DNA from: Cytophagales bacterium
GTDB lineage: Bacteria; Bacteroidota; Bacteroidia; Cytophagales; Spirosomataceae
Assembly (NCBI GenBank): GCA_024742395.1
Contig: JANSYO010000040.1
Coordinates: 1-44,129, forward strand
Direction of reading: 5' to 3'
Length of the DNA: 44,129 nucleotides
Below are positions 24,378-33,503 of this stretch, piece after piece. The translations under genes were made by a program, and so were the position numbers. Under the pieces are notes generated by a model. It saw only the letters and a list, made by a program, of their open reading frames with translations. It made no database searches and had not been told where the DNA came from. Every line of letters begins with the position of its first letter. Position 1 is the first letter of the stretch.

Positions 24378-26069
24378 ATGAAAAATTTCTTTAAAATATC
24401 AATCTCGGCAATTGCTTTAGCGGGAGCGGTTTTTGCTTGTAACGATTCATTCCTTGATACCCCGCCACAAGCGGCCCTTTCTGGAGAGACTTTGGGATCA
24501 AGTAAAAATGGAGTAGATGCCACACTTATTTCAGCATACAAGGGTCTGATAGGATGGACTCAGAACTGGAATGAGCAAACTTGGGGTACGGCCCCATCAA
24601 ACTGGACATTTAATATTGCTTCTGATGATCATCATAAAGGTTCAGAACCTGGTGATGGTGATGATATGTTGCAGTTTGAATTGTTCCAATGGACACCTGG
24701 TTCGCAAGCAGTTCGTTCTAAATGGATTGCTACTTACGAAGGTATTGCACGTGCAAACTCAGCCATTCGTACAGCTTCGGTTTTTGCTGAAGCCAATCCT
24801 TCTGAAAGTGCGTATACTGACGTGGTGATAGGAGAAGCTACTTTTTTAAGAGCTTACTTTCACTTCGAAGGTTATAAAGTATGGAAGAATATCCCGTATT
24901 ACTTCGAAACAGATACAGATTTCAGAAAACCTAATGATCAGCCGGTTCTTCCATTGATCATCAAGGATCTTGAGACTGCTATTTCAAAAGTGCCTGCAGA
25001 CAGAGGGGCACCAGGTAGAGTAGATAAAACGGTAGCACAGGCTTACTTAGGTAAAGCGAAACTGTATGCTGGTGATTTTGCCGGTGCAAAAACTGCATTT
25101 GATGCCGTAATCAATTCTGGAAAATATAGCTTGGTAGATTGTTTTTATGACAACTTCTCAGTTGCCGGAGATAACAATTCAGAGTCTATTTTTGCTGTAC
25201 AAACTTCGGTAAATGATGGAGATGGTGATGGAAGTAACTCTAATTTTGGAGAGAGACTTGCCTTGCCTCATGGTTCATCACCTTTTGGCTGCTGTGGTTT
25301 CAAAAACCCTACCTATGATCTTGCTTTTGCTTATAAAGTAGATGATAAAGGCTTGCCTGTTTCTGTAGAAGGGGCAACACTTAAAAGACTAACTCCTGAT
25401 GCTTCAGAGAAGCTCGATCCTCGTATCGACTGGACAATGGGTCGTACAGATATCCCATATTTGGATTGGGGTGTACAAAAGGATGACTGGATTCGTGGTG
25501 CAGGCTATGCAGGGTGGTATTCGCCAAAGAAGAACGCACACGCCGCCGGAGATGCTTCACTGTCAGGCTCTTGGGCCGGGGCTCAGCTTTCTGCTCTTAA
25601 CGTAGAATTAATGCGTTATTCTGACTTACTTCTTATGGCCGCTGAGGTTGAAGTAGAGGTAGGATCTTTAGAGAAAGCTCGTGAATATGTAAACATGATT
25701 CGTAAGCGTGCCGGTAACTGTGCACAAGGTCAAAACGCTATTGCGGTGCCAATTGACTCACCAGAAATTACCTGGGCTAAGTATTCAGTGGGAACCTATG
25801 AGATACCTTGGACAGATAAAGATGCCGCTCGCAAGGCAGTACGTCTTGAGCGTCGTCTTGAATTAGCCTTAGAAGGTCATAGAATTTTTGATCTTCAGAG
25901 ATGGGGTAACTATGCTCAGGACATGATTTCATACATTAACAGAGAAAGTAAATTGATTTCGTTCTTTGCTTCGGGAGAAAAACCGACTGAGAAGAATATT
26001 GCTTATCCATTGCCTTCGTCTGAAATAGACAGATCTGGAGGAGCCTTAAAGCAAAACCCTGGTTTTTAA
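24378..26069 (+). CDS. SusD/RagB-family surface lipoprotein 2
   Basis: 563 residues. The lipoprotein signal is MKNFFKISISAIALAGAVFAC (Cys21). SusD elements in order are FLDTPPQAALSG, WIATYEGIARANSAIRTASV, IGEATFLRAYFHFEGYKVW, AQAYLGKAKLYAGDFAGAKTAFDAVI, VELMRYSDLLLMAAEVEVE, VRLERRLELALEGHRIFDLQRWG, and AYPLPSSEIDRSGGALKQNPGF. The vicinal pair Cys305-Cys306 in FGCCGFKNPTYD lies at the same place as in SusD1. It should act as the ligand-binding lid of SusC2. A perfect-stem terminator begins 23 bases after the stop, so expression of the two large lipoproteins downstream is at least partly separate. Confidence 0.96.
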   Translation: MKNFFKISISAIALAGAVFACNDSFLDTPPQAALSGETLGSSKNGVDATLISAYKGLIGWTQNWNEQTWGTAPSNWTFNIASDDHHKGSEPGDGDDMLQFELFQWTPGSQAVRSKWIATYEGIARANSAIRTASVFAEANPSESAYTDVVIGEATFLRAYFHFEGYKVWKNIPYYFETDTDFRKPNDQPVLPLIIKDLETAISKVPADRGAPGRVDKTVAQAYLGKAKLYAGDFAGAKTAFDAVINSGKYSLVDCFYDNFSVAGDNNSESIFAVQTSVNDGDGDGSNSNFGERLALPHGSSPFGCCGFKNPTYDLAFAYKVDDKGLPVSVEGATLKRLTPDASEKLDPRIDWTMGRTDIPYLDWGVQKDDWIRGAGYAGWYSPKKNAHAAGDASLSGSWAGAQLSALNVELMRYSDLLLMAAEVEVEVGSLEKAREYVNMIRKRAGNCAQGQNAIAVPIDSPEITWAKYSVGTYEIPWTDKDAARKAVRLERRLELALEGHRIFDLQRWGNYAQDMISYINRESKLISFFASGEKPTEKNIAYPLPSSEIDRSGGALKQNPGF

Positions 26070-26092
26070 TTAAGCTCTCTGGAATGAGATTG

Positions 26093-26121
26093 AAAAGGGT
26101 GGGGTTTCCCCACCCTTTTTT
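26093..26121 (+). terminator. Strong terminator between susD2 and the propeller lipoproteins
   Basis: Perfect 12-bp G/C-rich stem AAAAGGGTGGGG / CCCCACCCTTTT with a 3-base loop and T tail. It sits inside the 85-base gap between susD2 and the next gene. Confidence 0.92.
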
Positions 26122-26123
26122 GA

Positions 26124-26131
26124 TAAATTTG
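26124..26131 (+). promoter_or_regulatory. -7 element before the first propeller lipoprotein
   Basis: TAAATTTG fits TAnnTTTG and begins three bases after the terminator, 23 bases before the ATG. The -33 position falls inside the terminator stem and has no TTG, so support is moderate. Confidence 0.4.
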
Positions 26132-26154
26132 TTTACGAAAACTGTACTTTTAAA

Positions 26155-29100
26155 ATGAAATATCTTTGTGCATTCACAGCACTAATAGTCTTGTTTTCAT
26201 GTGAGAAAAGCGATGATTCTAAATCTTCTGACGGAGGTTTTGAATTGTTGAAGTCTTCTACTACCCATATTGATTTTACTAACTCTGTTAGTGATCAAAA
26301 AGATTTTAATGTGCTTACCTATAGAAACTATTACAATGGTGGTGGAGTAGCAATCGGAGATATCAATAACGACGGCTTAAACGACATTTTTTTTACCGGA
26401 AATATGAGCGATAACAAACTGTATCTAAATAAAGGAGATATGCAGTTTGAAGATATTTCTACACCGGCTGGTGTAAAGGGTAAATCATCCTGGACCACAG
26501 GCGTAACCATGGCCGATGTAAATGCCGATGGTTTCATAGATATTTATGTTTGTTATTCTGGTGATGCCGAAAAACAAAACAAGGAGAATGAGTTATTCAT
26601 CAATAACGGAGATTTAACTTTTACCGAAAGAGCTGCAGAGTTTGGCTTAAATGACGCAGGATTATCTACGCATGCAAGCTTCTTTGATTATGACCTGGAC
26701 GGAGACTTAGATTGTTATGTATTAAATAATAGTTATAAAGACCCCGAGAGGATCTCGTTATACTCCCGGGAAAGATTTGAATACGATGCAGTAGGAGGGG
26801 ATAGGCTATATAAAAATGAAAACGGGAAGTTTGTTAATTTCACTGTAGAATCCGGCATTTTTTCCAGCAATATTGGTTTTGGTCTTGGCATTTCTACCGG
26901 TGATGTCAATGGAGATTATTATCCTGATTTGTTCATCTCTAACGACTTCTGGGAGAGAGATTATTTGTATATCAATCAGAAGAATGGAACATTTAAAGAA
27001 GAACTAACTGATAGATTGAGCTATACATCTGTGGCCAGTATGGGTTCTGATATTGCCGATATTAACAATGACGGCAATATGGATATTTTTACCACTGATA
27101 TGTTACCACCAGACAATTATCGTCTAAAGGCGGCTACTAAATTTGATGAATATTACCAATTTGATCTTAAATTCAGGAATAGTTATTACTTCCAATTTGT
27201 TCAGAATTGTCTTCAAATAAACGATGGTTCCGGAGATTTCACAGAGTCAGCTTTTTTCTCTGGTGTGGGAGCCACAGACTGGAGTTGGGCAGCCCTTATT
27301 TTTGACATGAATCTGGATGGGAAAAAGGACTTGTTTGTAAGTAATGGACTTTTTCATGACATCACTGATTCAGATTTCGTTGAATTTATTGCAGACAAGG
27401 AGCAAATAAAGAAAATTGTGGAAGAGAAGGGGAGATATGATTTTAGAGACTTCGTAAGCTACCTTCCTCACAATCAAAGAAGTAATTATGCCTTCATAAA
27501 CAAAGGAAATCTCAGGTTTGACAATGAAGCCGTACAACTCAATTTAGCAGAACCTAGCTATAGTAATGGCTCAGCCTATGGTGATCTGGATAACGATGGA
27601 GATTATGATTTGGTAGTAAATAATGTCAATATGCCAGCCTTTATTTACCAAAATAAAGCGGTAGAGAAGGGTTCACATTTTTTGAAGATAAAATTAAAGG
27701 GCCCTGAAAAGAATGCCAAAGGTATAGGTAGCACGGTTTGGCTATACAATAATGGAGAAATACAAGTAGCACAAAGCTTCTCAGGAAGAGGTTTTCAGAG
27801 TTCAGTAGATTCTGATTTGATTTTTGGACTGGGTGAGGCTGCTTCTGTTGACTCCATTAGAATAGTTTGGACAGATTTACAAACTGAAGTAATAAAGAAT
27901 CTTCAGGCAAACTCAGTAGTGCTTTTAAATCATTCAGAGGCAAAGGAGGTTTATGAAAACCTTGATGCAGGGGATATGGAAATTCCTGACTTCAAAGATG
28001 TTAGTCACCGTGTTTTAGCCACTGCCAGACATCTCGAAAATCAATATGTGGACTTTGACCAAGACAGATTAATGCCTCATATGCTTTCTGCAGAAGGCCC
28101 AAGGATAGTGAAAGGAGATGTAAACGGAGATGGGTTTGAGGATTTTATTTTGCCCGGGGCAAAAGGTCAGTCAGATCAATTATTTGTTTATTCCAGTGGT
28201 AAATATGAACCTAGAAAAGTAAAGGCTTTTGAGCTGGAGGCTAAAAAAGAAATAGTAACCGGAGCCTTATTTGATGCTGATAATGACGGGGATTTAGATT
28301 ATCTGGCGGGAGCAGGCGGAAATGAATTCAGAGATGGAGCAGAGTCTTTTGATGCTGTTTTTTATGAAAACACCGGAAAGGGAGACTTTATTCAAAATAT
28401 GCTTAAGGCTCCTAAAATTAAAGGTCAAATAGGCTGTATAAAACCTTTTGATATAGACAAAGATGGAGATATTGATCTTTTTGTGGGAGGTATGGCCGTA
28501 CCCGGTGGCTATGGTCTAACGCCAAGATCCTTTGTTTTTAGAAATGATGGCATTCAGGGCTTTACAGACATTACCGCAGAAAATACAGGTCCCATAGGAA
28601 TGGTGACAGATGCAGTTTGGTCAGATGTAAATGCTGATGGGTTTAGTGATTTAATTGTAGTTGGGGAATGGATGCCGGTAACAATTTTCATGAATGACAA
28701 AGGCACTTTAGGTAAGGCTTTTGAAGTACCGAAAAGTACTGGCTGGTGGAATACCATAGAAGCCGCAGATTTTGATGGTGATGGTGATATGGATTATATG
28801 CTGGGTAATTGGGGACAAAATATGAAACTCAAGGCTACTGAGAACCGACCATTGAATATGTATGTAGGAGACTTTGATCAAAACAAAAGGCCTGATGTAA
28901 TAATGGAATGGTATTCTTTTGAAGATCAGAAACCTTTTCCTTTTGCCAGCAAAATGGATTTAACTACTCAATTGCCTGCATTGAAAAAAAGTATATTGAA
29001 ATATCAGGAGTACGGCAAAAAACAAGTTAAAGATATATTTGATGAAGCCTCTTTGACAAAATCTGTAAAAAAGCAAGTGGTTAACTTTTCGTCCTCCGTA

Positions 29101-29439
29101 TTGATGAATACGCCGGAAGGATTAGTTTTGCATGCTTTACAATCTGAAGCTCAGATGTCTCCGGTTTTTAGTTTTGAGATAGCAGATTTCGATAATGATG
29201 GTATAACAGATTATGTTGTTGCCGGTAATTATTACAGATTAAAACCTGAAATAGGTCGTCACGATGGTTTTAGAGGAGGTTTCTTCAAAGGCTTGGGCAA
29301 TGGGAAGTTCAGGTTTGTGAATGAAAAGCAATCAGGATTAAAAATAAAAGGAGAAGTTAGAGACATTAGCATGTTGAATGGCCAAATGGTCATTGCCCGA
29401 AATAATGATTCAATTTTAATTTTTGAGAAGAATAAATAA
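26155..29439 (+). CDS. Double beta-propeller VCBS/FG-GAP and ASPIC/UnbV lipoprotein 1
   Basis: 1094 residues. The lipoprotein signal is MKYLCAFTALIVLFSC (Cys16). Fourteen Dx[DN]x[DN]G-type calcium-loop repeats begin at residues 69, 121, 178, 250, 302, 384, 477, then 655, 707, 766, 824, 872, 906 and 1011. Between the two sets of seven lies an ASPIC/UnbV module (about 520-590, KGIGSTVWLYNNGEIQVAQS ... IRIVWTD). Seven repeats fit a closed seven-bladed propeller, so two propellers flank one UnbV module. Helical inserts occur after repeat 6 (403-440) and after repeat 13 (930-985). The protein is probably surface-anchored and calcium-rich. The ligand or enzymatic role is unknown; relatives of animal CRTAC1 and of UnbV-domain proteins share the repeats. 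The next gene overlaps by one base. Confidence 0.88.
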   Translation: MKYLCAFTALIVLFSCEKSDDSKSSDGGFELLKSSTTHIDFTNSVSDQKDFNVLTYRNYYNGGGVAIGDINNDGLNDIFFTGNMSDNKLYLNKGDMQFEDISTPAGVKGKSSWTTGVTMADVNADGFIDIYVCYSGDAEKQNKENELFINNGDLTFTERAAEFGLNDAGLSTHASFFDYDLDGDLDCYVLNNSYKDPERISLYSRERFEYDAVGGDRLYKNENGKFVNFTVESGIFSSNIGFGLGISTGDVNGDYYPDLFISNDFWERDYLYINQKNGTFKEELTDRLSYTSVASMGSDIADINNDGNMDIFTTDMLPPDNYRLKAATKFDEYYQFDLKFRNSYYFQFVQNCLQINDGSGDFTESAFFSGVGATDWSWAALIFDMNLDGKKDLFVSNGLFHDITDSDFVEFIADKEQIKKIVEEKGRYDFRDFVSYLPHNQRSNYAFINKGNLRFDNEAVQLNLAEPSYSNGSAYGDLDNDGDYDLVVNNVNMPAFIYQNKAVEKGSHFLKIKLKGPEKNAKGIGSTVWLYNNGEIQVAQSFSGRGFQSSVDSDLIFGLGEAASVDSIRIVWTDLQTEVIKNLQANSVVLLNHSEAKEVYENLDAGDMEIPDFKDVSHRVLATARHLENQYVDFDQDRLMPHMLSAEGPRIVKGDVNGDGFEDFILPGAKGQSDQLFVYSSGKYEPRKVKAFELEAKKEIVTGALFDADNDGDLDYLAGAGGNEFRDGAESFDAVFYENTGKGDFIQNMLKAPKIKGQIGCIKPFDIDKDGDIDLFVGGMAVPGGYGLTPRSFVFRNDGIQGFTDITAENTGPIGMVTDAVWSDVNADGFSDLIVVGEWMPVTIFMNDKGTLGKAFEVPKSTGWWNTIEAADFDGDGDMDYMLGNWGQNMKLKATENRPLNMYVGDFDQNKRPDVIMEWYSFEDQKPFPFASKMDLTTQLPALKKSILKYQEYGKKQVKDIFDEASLTKSVKKQVVNFSSSVLMNTPEGLVLHALQSEAQMSPVFSFEIADFDNDGITDYVVAGNYYRLKPEIGRHDGFRGGFFKGLGNGKFRFVNEKQSGLKIKGEVRDISMLNGQMVIARNNDSILIFEKNK

Positions 29440-32400
29440 TGAAGGGAGTTTTAAAAATATTAATTGCGTTTTGTATTCTTTGTCTTAGCTCTTGTACTAG
29501 AGAAAAACCACTTTTTGAGTTAATAGACTCGGAGTCTAGTGGGATAACATTTGCGAACACTATAATTGAAAACGACACAATTAATATACTTTCTTTTGAT
29601 TACGTATATAATGGTGCGGGTGTCGGAGTTGCCGATTTTAATGGGGACAGTCTGCAGGATTTATTTTTTAGTGGTAACCAAACCGGCAATAAGCTGTATC
29701 TGAATAAGGGCGATTTTAAGTTTGAAGACATCACTGAATCTGCTGGTGTGGAGAGCCTGAACAAATGGTCTTCTGGAGTAGCCATTGTAGATATTAACCA
29801 AGATGGTCTTATGGACATTTATGTAGCCGTTACCTCTACCAATAACAGTGCTTCAAAGGATAGGGAGAATACTCTTTTTGTAAACCAAGGAATTAAAAAT
29901 GGAGTGCCGGTATTTAAAGAAATGGCTACGGAGTATGGGGTCAATGACAACGGACACTCTGAAAATGCGGCTTTCTTTGATTACGATAACGATGGTGATT
30001 TAGACTTATATGTTTTGACCAACAGAATAGATCAATACCCAAACCAATTCAGAGAAAAATATGTAAATGGCGAGAATCCGAATACCGATAGATTGTATAG
30101 AAATGACTACTCCGATAGCTTAGGACATGCTTTTTATACCAATGTCTCTGCTGAAGCAGGTATTACGTATGAAGGTTTTGGTTTAGGTATCAATATAACA
30201 GATCTTAATGATGATGGCTGGAAGGATATTTTCATTACGAATGATTACGTCACAAATGACCTTATTTATATCAACAATCAAGATGGTACATTCACAAACA
30301 GACTGGATGACTACCTGAAACATACCAGCCACTCAGCAATGGGAAATGATATAGCCGATATCAACAACGACGGCTTGGCAGACATCGTGGCTTTAGACAT
30401 GGTTCCCAGAGATAATAAAAGGAAAAAGCTTTTTACGCCACCCAATAGCTCTCAATTTTTTCAATTTAGTGATCGCTACAGTTTTAATTACCAATATGGC
30501 CGTAACACCCTGCAGCTAAATAATGGTGAAGGCCAGTCTTTCAGCGATATTAGTTTCTATGCCGACGTGGCCGAAACAGACTGGAGTTGGACACCGTCAG
30601 TGGCAGATTTTGATAATGACGGATTTCGTGATTTGTTTATTACCAATGGCTTTCCGAGAGACGTGACAGATAAGGATTTTATGGCCTACAGAGCCGAAAT
30701 AGATAATCTGGTGGCGAAAAGCACAATTCTGGAGCAGATTCCGGCGGTGAAAATTTCTAATTATGCCTTTAAAAATCAAGGCGATTTGTCTTTTACAGAC
30801 ATGACAGAAGAGTGGGGGCTATTTAGACCTTCTTTTAGTAGTGGTGCTGTGTATGCAGATTTAGATAACGACGGAGACTTAGACTATGTGGTCAATAATA
30901 TCAACGATGAGGCTTTTGTCTATCGTAATAATTCAGATCACACGAATCATTTTTTACGTTTCAGCTTTGAAGGCCGCTCACCTAATCGGAATGGAATTGG
31001 AGCTAAAGTGGAAGCAACTTTGAAAGATGGGAGTAAGTTTACTTTTGAAAATAGTCCTTTTAGGGGCTATAAATCTACTGTAGAGCCGTTCTGTCATATT
31101 GGCATGGGCTTAGATTCTATTTTACCTTATGCCCGGGTAATATGGCCAAACGGAAAAATGGAAGAGTTTTATGATTTAGAAGCAGACCAACTGGTACTTC
31201 TTGACATCGATAACGCTGATGAAGATTATATTCCTTCTGAAGAAGAGGAAGATCTTATTTTTGAAGAGTTTCCGGTAAATTATGTTCACAAGGAATTAGA
31301 TTTTCTTGATTTCAATTATCAAAACCTTATTCCATTCAGACTTTCTCAAATGGGACCGGGTATGGCTGTAGGCGACGTTAACGGGGACCAGTTAGATGAT
31401 GTTTTTGTGGGTGGGTCTGTATTTAAAAAAGGTAATTTCTTAATACAAAAACCAGATGGAGGTTTTTCAGTAAAAGAGATACTTCCTGAAATGGATACTT
31501 TGAGTAAAACAGATGAAGATACCGGAGTACTGCTTTTTGATGCTGATGGAGATGGAGACAACGATTTGTATGTAGTCAGTGGCGGAAACGAAAAGTTCAA
31601 AAGAAGTTCTTTTAAAGACAGATTTTATGAGAATGACGGAAAGGGTAATTTCAAAGAAAATAAACAGGCTTTACCTCTTATAGAAACGGCAGGTTCCTGT
31701 GTCAGGGCCTCTGATTATGATGGTGACGGAGATCTTGATTTATTTATTGCCGGGAGAAATGTCCCGCTTCAATATCCAAAGCCTACCAGTAGTTATATTC
31801 TAAGAAATGACTCTAAAAAAGGACAGGCGAAATTTGTGAACGTTACTGAGCAAATCATTCCTGAACTGATTGAATCGGGTCTTATTTGTGATGGGCTCTG
31901 GACAGATTTTGATTCAGATGGTGATGTGGACCTAATTGTAGCTGGTGATTTTATGGAAATCACCGTTTATCAGAATGAGAATGGAAAGTTTTCGAAAGTA
32001 AAAGATACGGGCCTTGAAGAATTTAAGGGGCTATGGACAAGTATAAGCGGGGCTGATTTTGATCTGGACGGAGACATTGATTATATAGTAGGTAATGTAG
32101 GAGAAAATGCTCTCTTTAAGGGTACAGCGGAGTATCCTGCAGAGATTTACTCGGCTGATTTTGATGGGAATGGTGTTTATGATATTATCCCTTTTGTGTA
32201 TTTCAGAGATTCTACCAATAAGCGTGTTTTAGTACCATACAATGACAGAGAAGATGTAAACAAAATGCTTAACCCTGTGAGAACCAGATTCAAGACTTTT
32301 GGCGACTTCACTAAAGCGGGAGTAGAAAATGTACTGACGAAGGAAGAGCGAGAGAAGGCCAGAAAGGACATTTTGAATTGCAATGCCAGCATGTATATTG

Positions 32401-32900
32401 AGAACCTTGGAGGAGGAAAATTTGCTGCTAAAAAATTACCGGTAAGAGCACAGCTCTCTACACTCAATGGAATGCAAATAGCCGATTTCAATGCGGATGG
32501 ATACCCTGATGTTTTAATGGTAGGTAACAATTTTGGCAACGAGCTTCATTCAGGTCAATATGATGCTTCTAATGGCCTTTTAATGATCAATGATACTCAG
32601 GGTGGTTTTATAGCCAAATGGCGAACCGGCTTTTCTGTGCCAGGTGATGCAAAGGCCTTAGTGAGCTATACAAATTCTAAGGGAGAATTGAATCTTTTGG
32701 CCAGTCAAAATAAAAGCTACATTAAAGGCTTTAGCACGGGACTACAGTCAGTATTACCTCCGTCAAACGCCAGGCTGGTAAGATATAAAGTGAATGGTAA
32801 AGAGACTAGAAAAGAACTTTATTATGGTTCGTCTTATTTGTCTCAATCAGGCAGGGCAATCATACTACCCTCTGGGGCTTCTGATGTGAAATGGGAGTGA
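29439..32900 (+). CDS. Double beta-propeller VCBS/FG-GAP and ASPIC/UnbV lipoprotein 2
   Basis: 1153 residues, a tandem paralogue of the preceding gene. The signal is MKGVLKILIAFCILCLSSC (Cys19). Fourteen calcium-loop repeats begin at residues 66, 118, 181, 255, 307, 390, 474, then 646, 701, 759, 823, 873, 907 and 1016, matching the first protein to within about nine residues at every position. The ASPIC/UnbV module is at about 520-590 (GIGAKVEATLKDGSKFTFEN ... ARVIWPNGKMEEFYD). An extra C-terminal segment of about 100 residues (ELYYGSSYLSQSGRAIILPS) looks like a further UnbV-like half. The ATG shares its A with the preceding TAA, so translation is coupled and both proteins should be made together. 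It ends one base from the convergent pentapeptide-repeat gene. Confidence 0.88.
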   Translation: MKGVLKILIAFCILCLSSCTREKPLFELIDSESSGITFANTIIENDTINILSFDYVYNGAGVGVADFNGDSLQDLFFSGNQTGNKLYLNKGDFKFEDITESAGVESLNKWSSGVAIVDINQDGLMDIYVAVTSTNNSASKDRENTLFVNQGIKNGVPVFKEMATEYGVNDNGHSENAAFFDYDNDGDLDLYVLTNRIDQYPNQFREKYVNGENPNTDRLYRNDYSDSLGHAFYTNVSAEAGITYEGFGLGINITDLNDDGWKDIFITNDYVTNDLIYINNQDGTFTNRLDDYLKHTSHSAMGNDIADINNDGLADIVALDMVPRDNKRKKLFTPPNSSQFFQFSDRYSFNYQYGRNTLQLNNGEGQSFSDISFYADVAETDWSWTPSVADFDNDGFRDLFITNGFPRDVTDKDFMAYRAEIDNLVAKSTILEQIPAVKISNYAFKNQGDLSFTDMTEEWGLFRPSFSSGAVYADLDNDGDLDYVVNNINDEAFVYRNNSDHTNHFLRFSFEGRSPNRNGIGAKVEATLKDGSKFTFENSPFRGYKSTVEPFCHIGMGLDSILPYARVIWPNGKMEEFYDLEADQLVLLDIDNADEDYIPSEEEEDLIFEEFPVNYVHKELDFLDFNYQNLIPFRLSQMGPGMAVGDVNGDQLDDVFVGGSVFKKGNFLIQKPDGGFSVKEILPEMDTLSKTDEDTGVLLFDADGDGDNDLYVVSGGNEKFKRSSFKDRFYENDGKGNFKENKQALPLIETAGSCVRASDYDGDGDLDLFIAGRNVPLQYPKPTSSYILRNDSKKGQAKFVNVTEQIIPELIESGLICDGLWTDFDSDGDVDLIVAGDFMEITVYQNENGKFSKVKDTGLEEFKGLWTSISGADFDLDGDIDYIVGNVGENALFKGTAEYPAEIYSADFDGNGVYDIIPFVYFRDSTNKRVLVPYNDREDVNKMLNPVRTRFKTFGDFTKAGVENVLTKEEREKARKDILNCNASMYIENLGGGKFAAKKLPVRAQLSTLNGMQIADFNADGYPDVLMVGNNFGNELHSGQYDASNGLLMINDTQGGFIAKWRTGFSVPGDAKALVSYTNSKGELNLLASQNKSYIKGFSTGLQSVLPPSNARLVRYKVNGKETRKELYYGSSYLSQSGRAIILPSGASDVKWE

Positions 32901-32901
32901 T

Positions 32902-33462
32902 TTAACTCACCTTTATTCCATATTTCTGGACAAGACCAGGGAGTCCGTCCAGTGAGAATCTGGCACCCTTTAGTTTATTTAATTCCGGGTCAAAACTGTA
33001 GTTTTCTGCAGTTCTGAAATCTGCTTTTTGCAAATCTGTACGTTCAAAATGAGCATTGAGTAAGTCACATTGATCAAAACTGGCATTAACAAGTACCGTT
33101 TCTGTGAAATCTACTTCATGCATGAGACAATTTTTAAAAGTTGTATTCTTTAAATTGAGATCATAAAAAGAAGATAAGTTTAGTTGACATCCTTCAAATC
33201 TCAGATTCAAAAGGAAAGGATTACACTCGCCGAAAAGGACACCAATTATTTTACAATTTTTGAATATTACTTCTTTGAAAGCAGAACTTTTAACATAAGT
33301 ATTACTCAAGTTACAATCTTCAAATTCGCATTCAATAAAATCTATATTCGACATGTGAACTGAAGCAAAATTGCAACCAATAAACCGACAATTGTCGTAG
33401 GTGTCTATGGGGAGTTTATTTACTGTAAAGTCTATATTTTTATAATCCTCTCCTTCTATCAT
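32902..33462 (-). CDS. Pentapeptide-repeat protein
   Basis: 186 residues. Pentapeptide repeats of the A(D/N)LxX type run through residues about 20-155 (CRFIGCNFASVHMSNIDFIE, CEFEDCNLSNTYV, NTTFKNCLMHEVDF, ASFDQCDLLNAHF, TDLQKADF), predicting a right-handed quadrilateral beta-helix. The ending NYSFDPELNKLKGARFSLDG followed by LPGLVQKYGIKV is a family-typical C-terminal cap. The fold includes the Qnr/MfpA proteins, which mimic DNA and protect gyrase from quinolones. The size is close to those, but without a comparison I do not assign that function. There is no signal peptide, so it is cytoplasmic. It is convergent with the second propeller lipoprotein gene. Confidence 0.9.
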   Translation of the reverse strand: MIEGEDYKNIDFTVNKLPIDTYDNCRFIGCNFASVHMSNIDFIECEFEDCNLSNTYVKSSAFKEVIFKNCKIIGVLFGECNPFLLNLRFEGCQLNLSSFYDLNLKNTTFKNCLMHEVDFTETVLVNASFDQCDLLNAHFERTDLQKADFRTAENYSFDPELNKLKGARFSLDGLPGLVQKYGIKVS

Positions 33463-33503
33463 CTGATCTAAATTACTCCCTGAAATTATGTGGGTCTTTC
33501 TAC

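Noticed and set aside
32902-33462. Qnr quinolone-resistance determinant
   Set aside because: Only the general pentapeptide-repeat fold is supported; no specific Qnr loop signature could be confirmed by eye.
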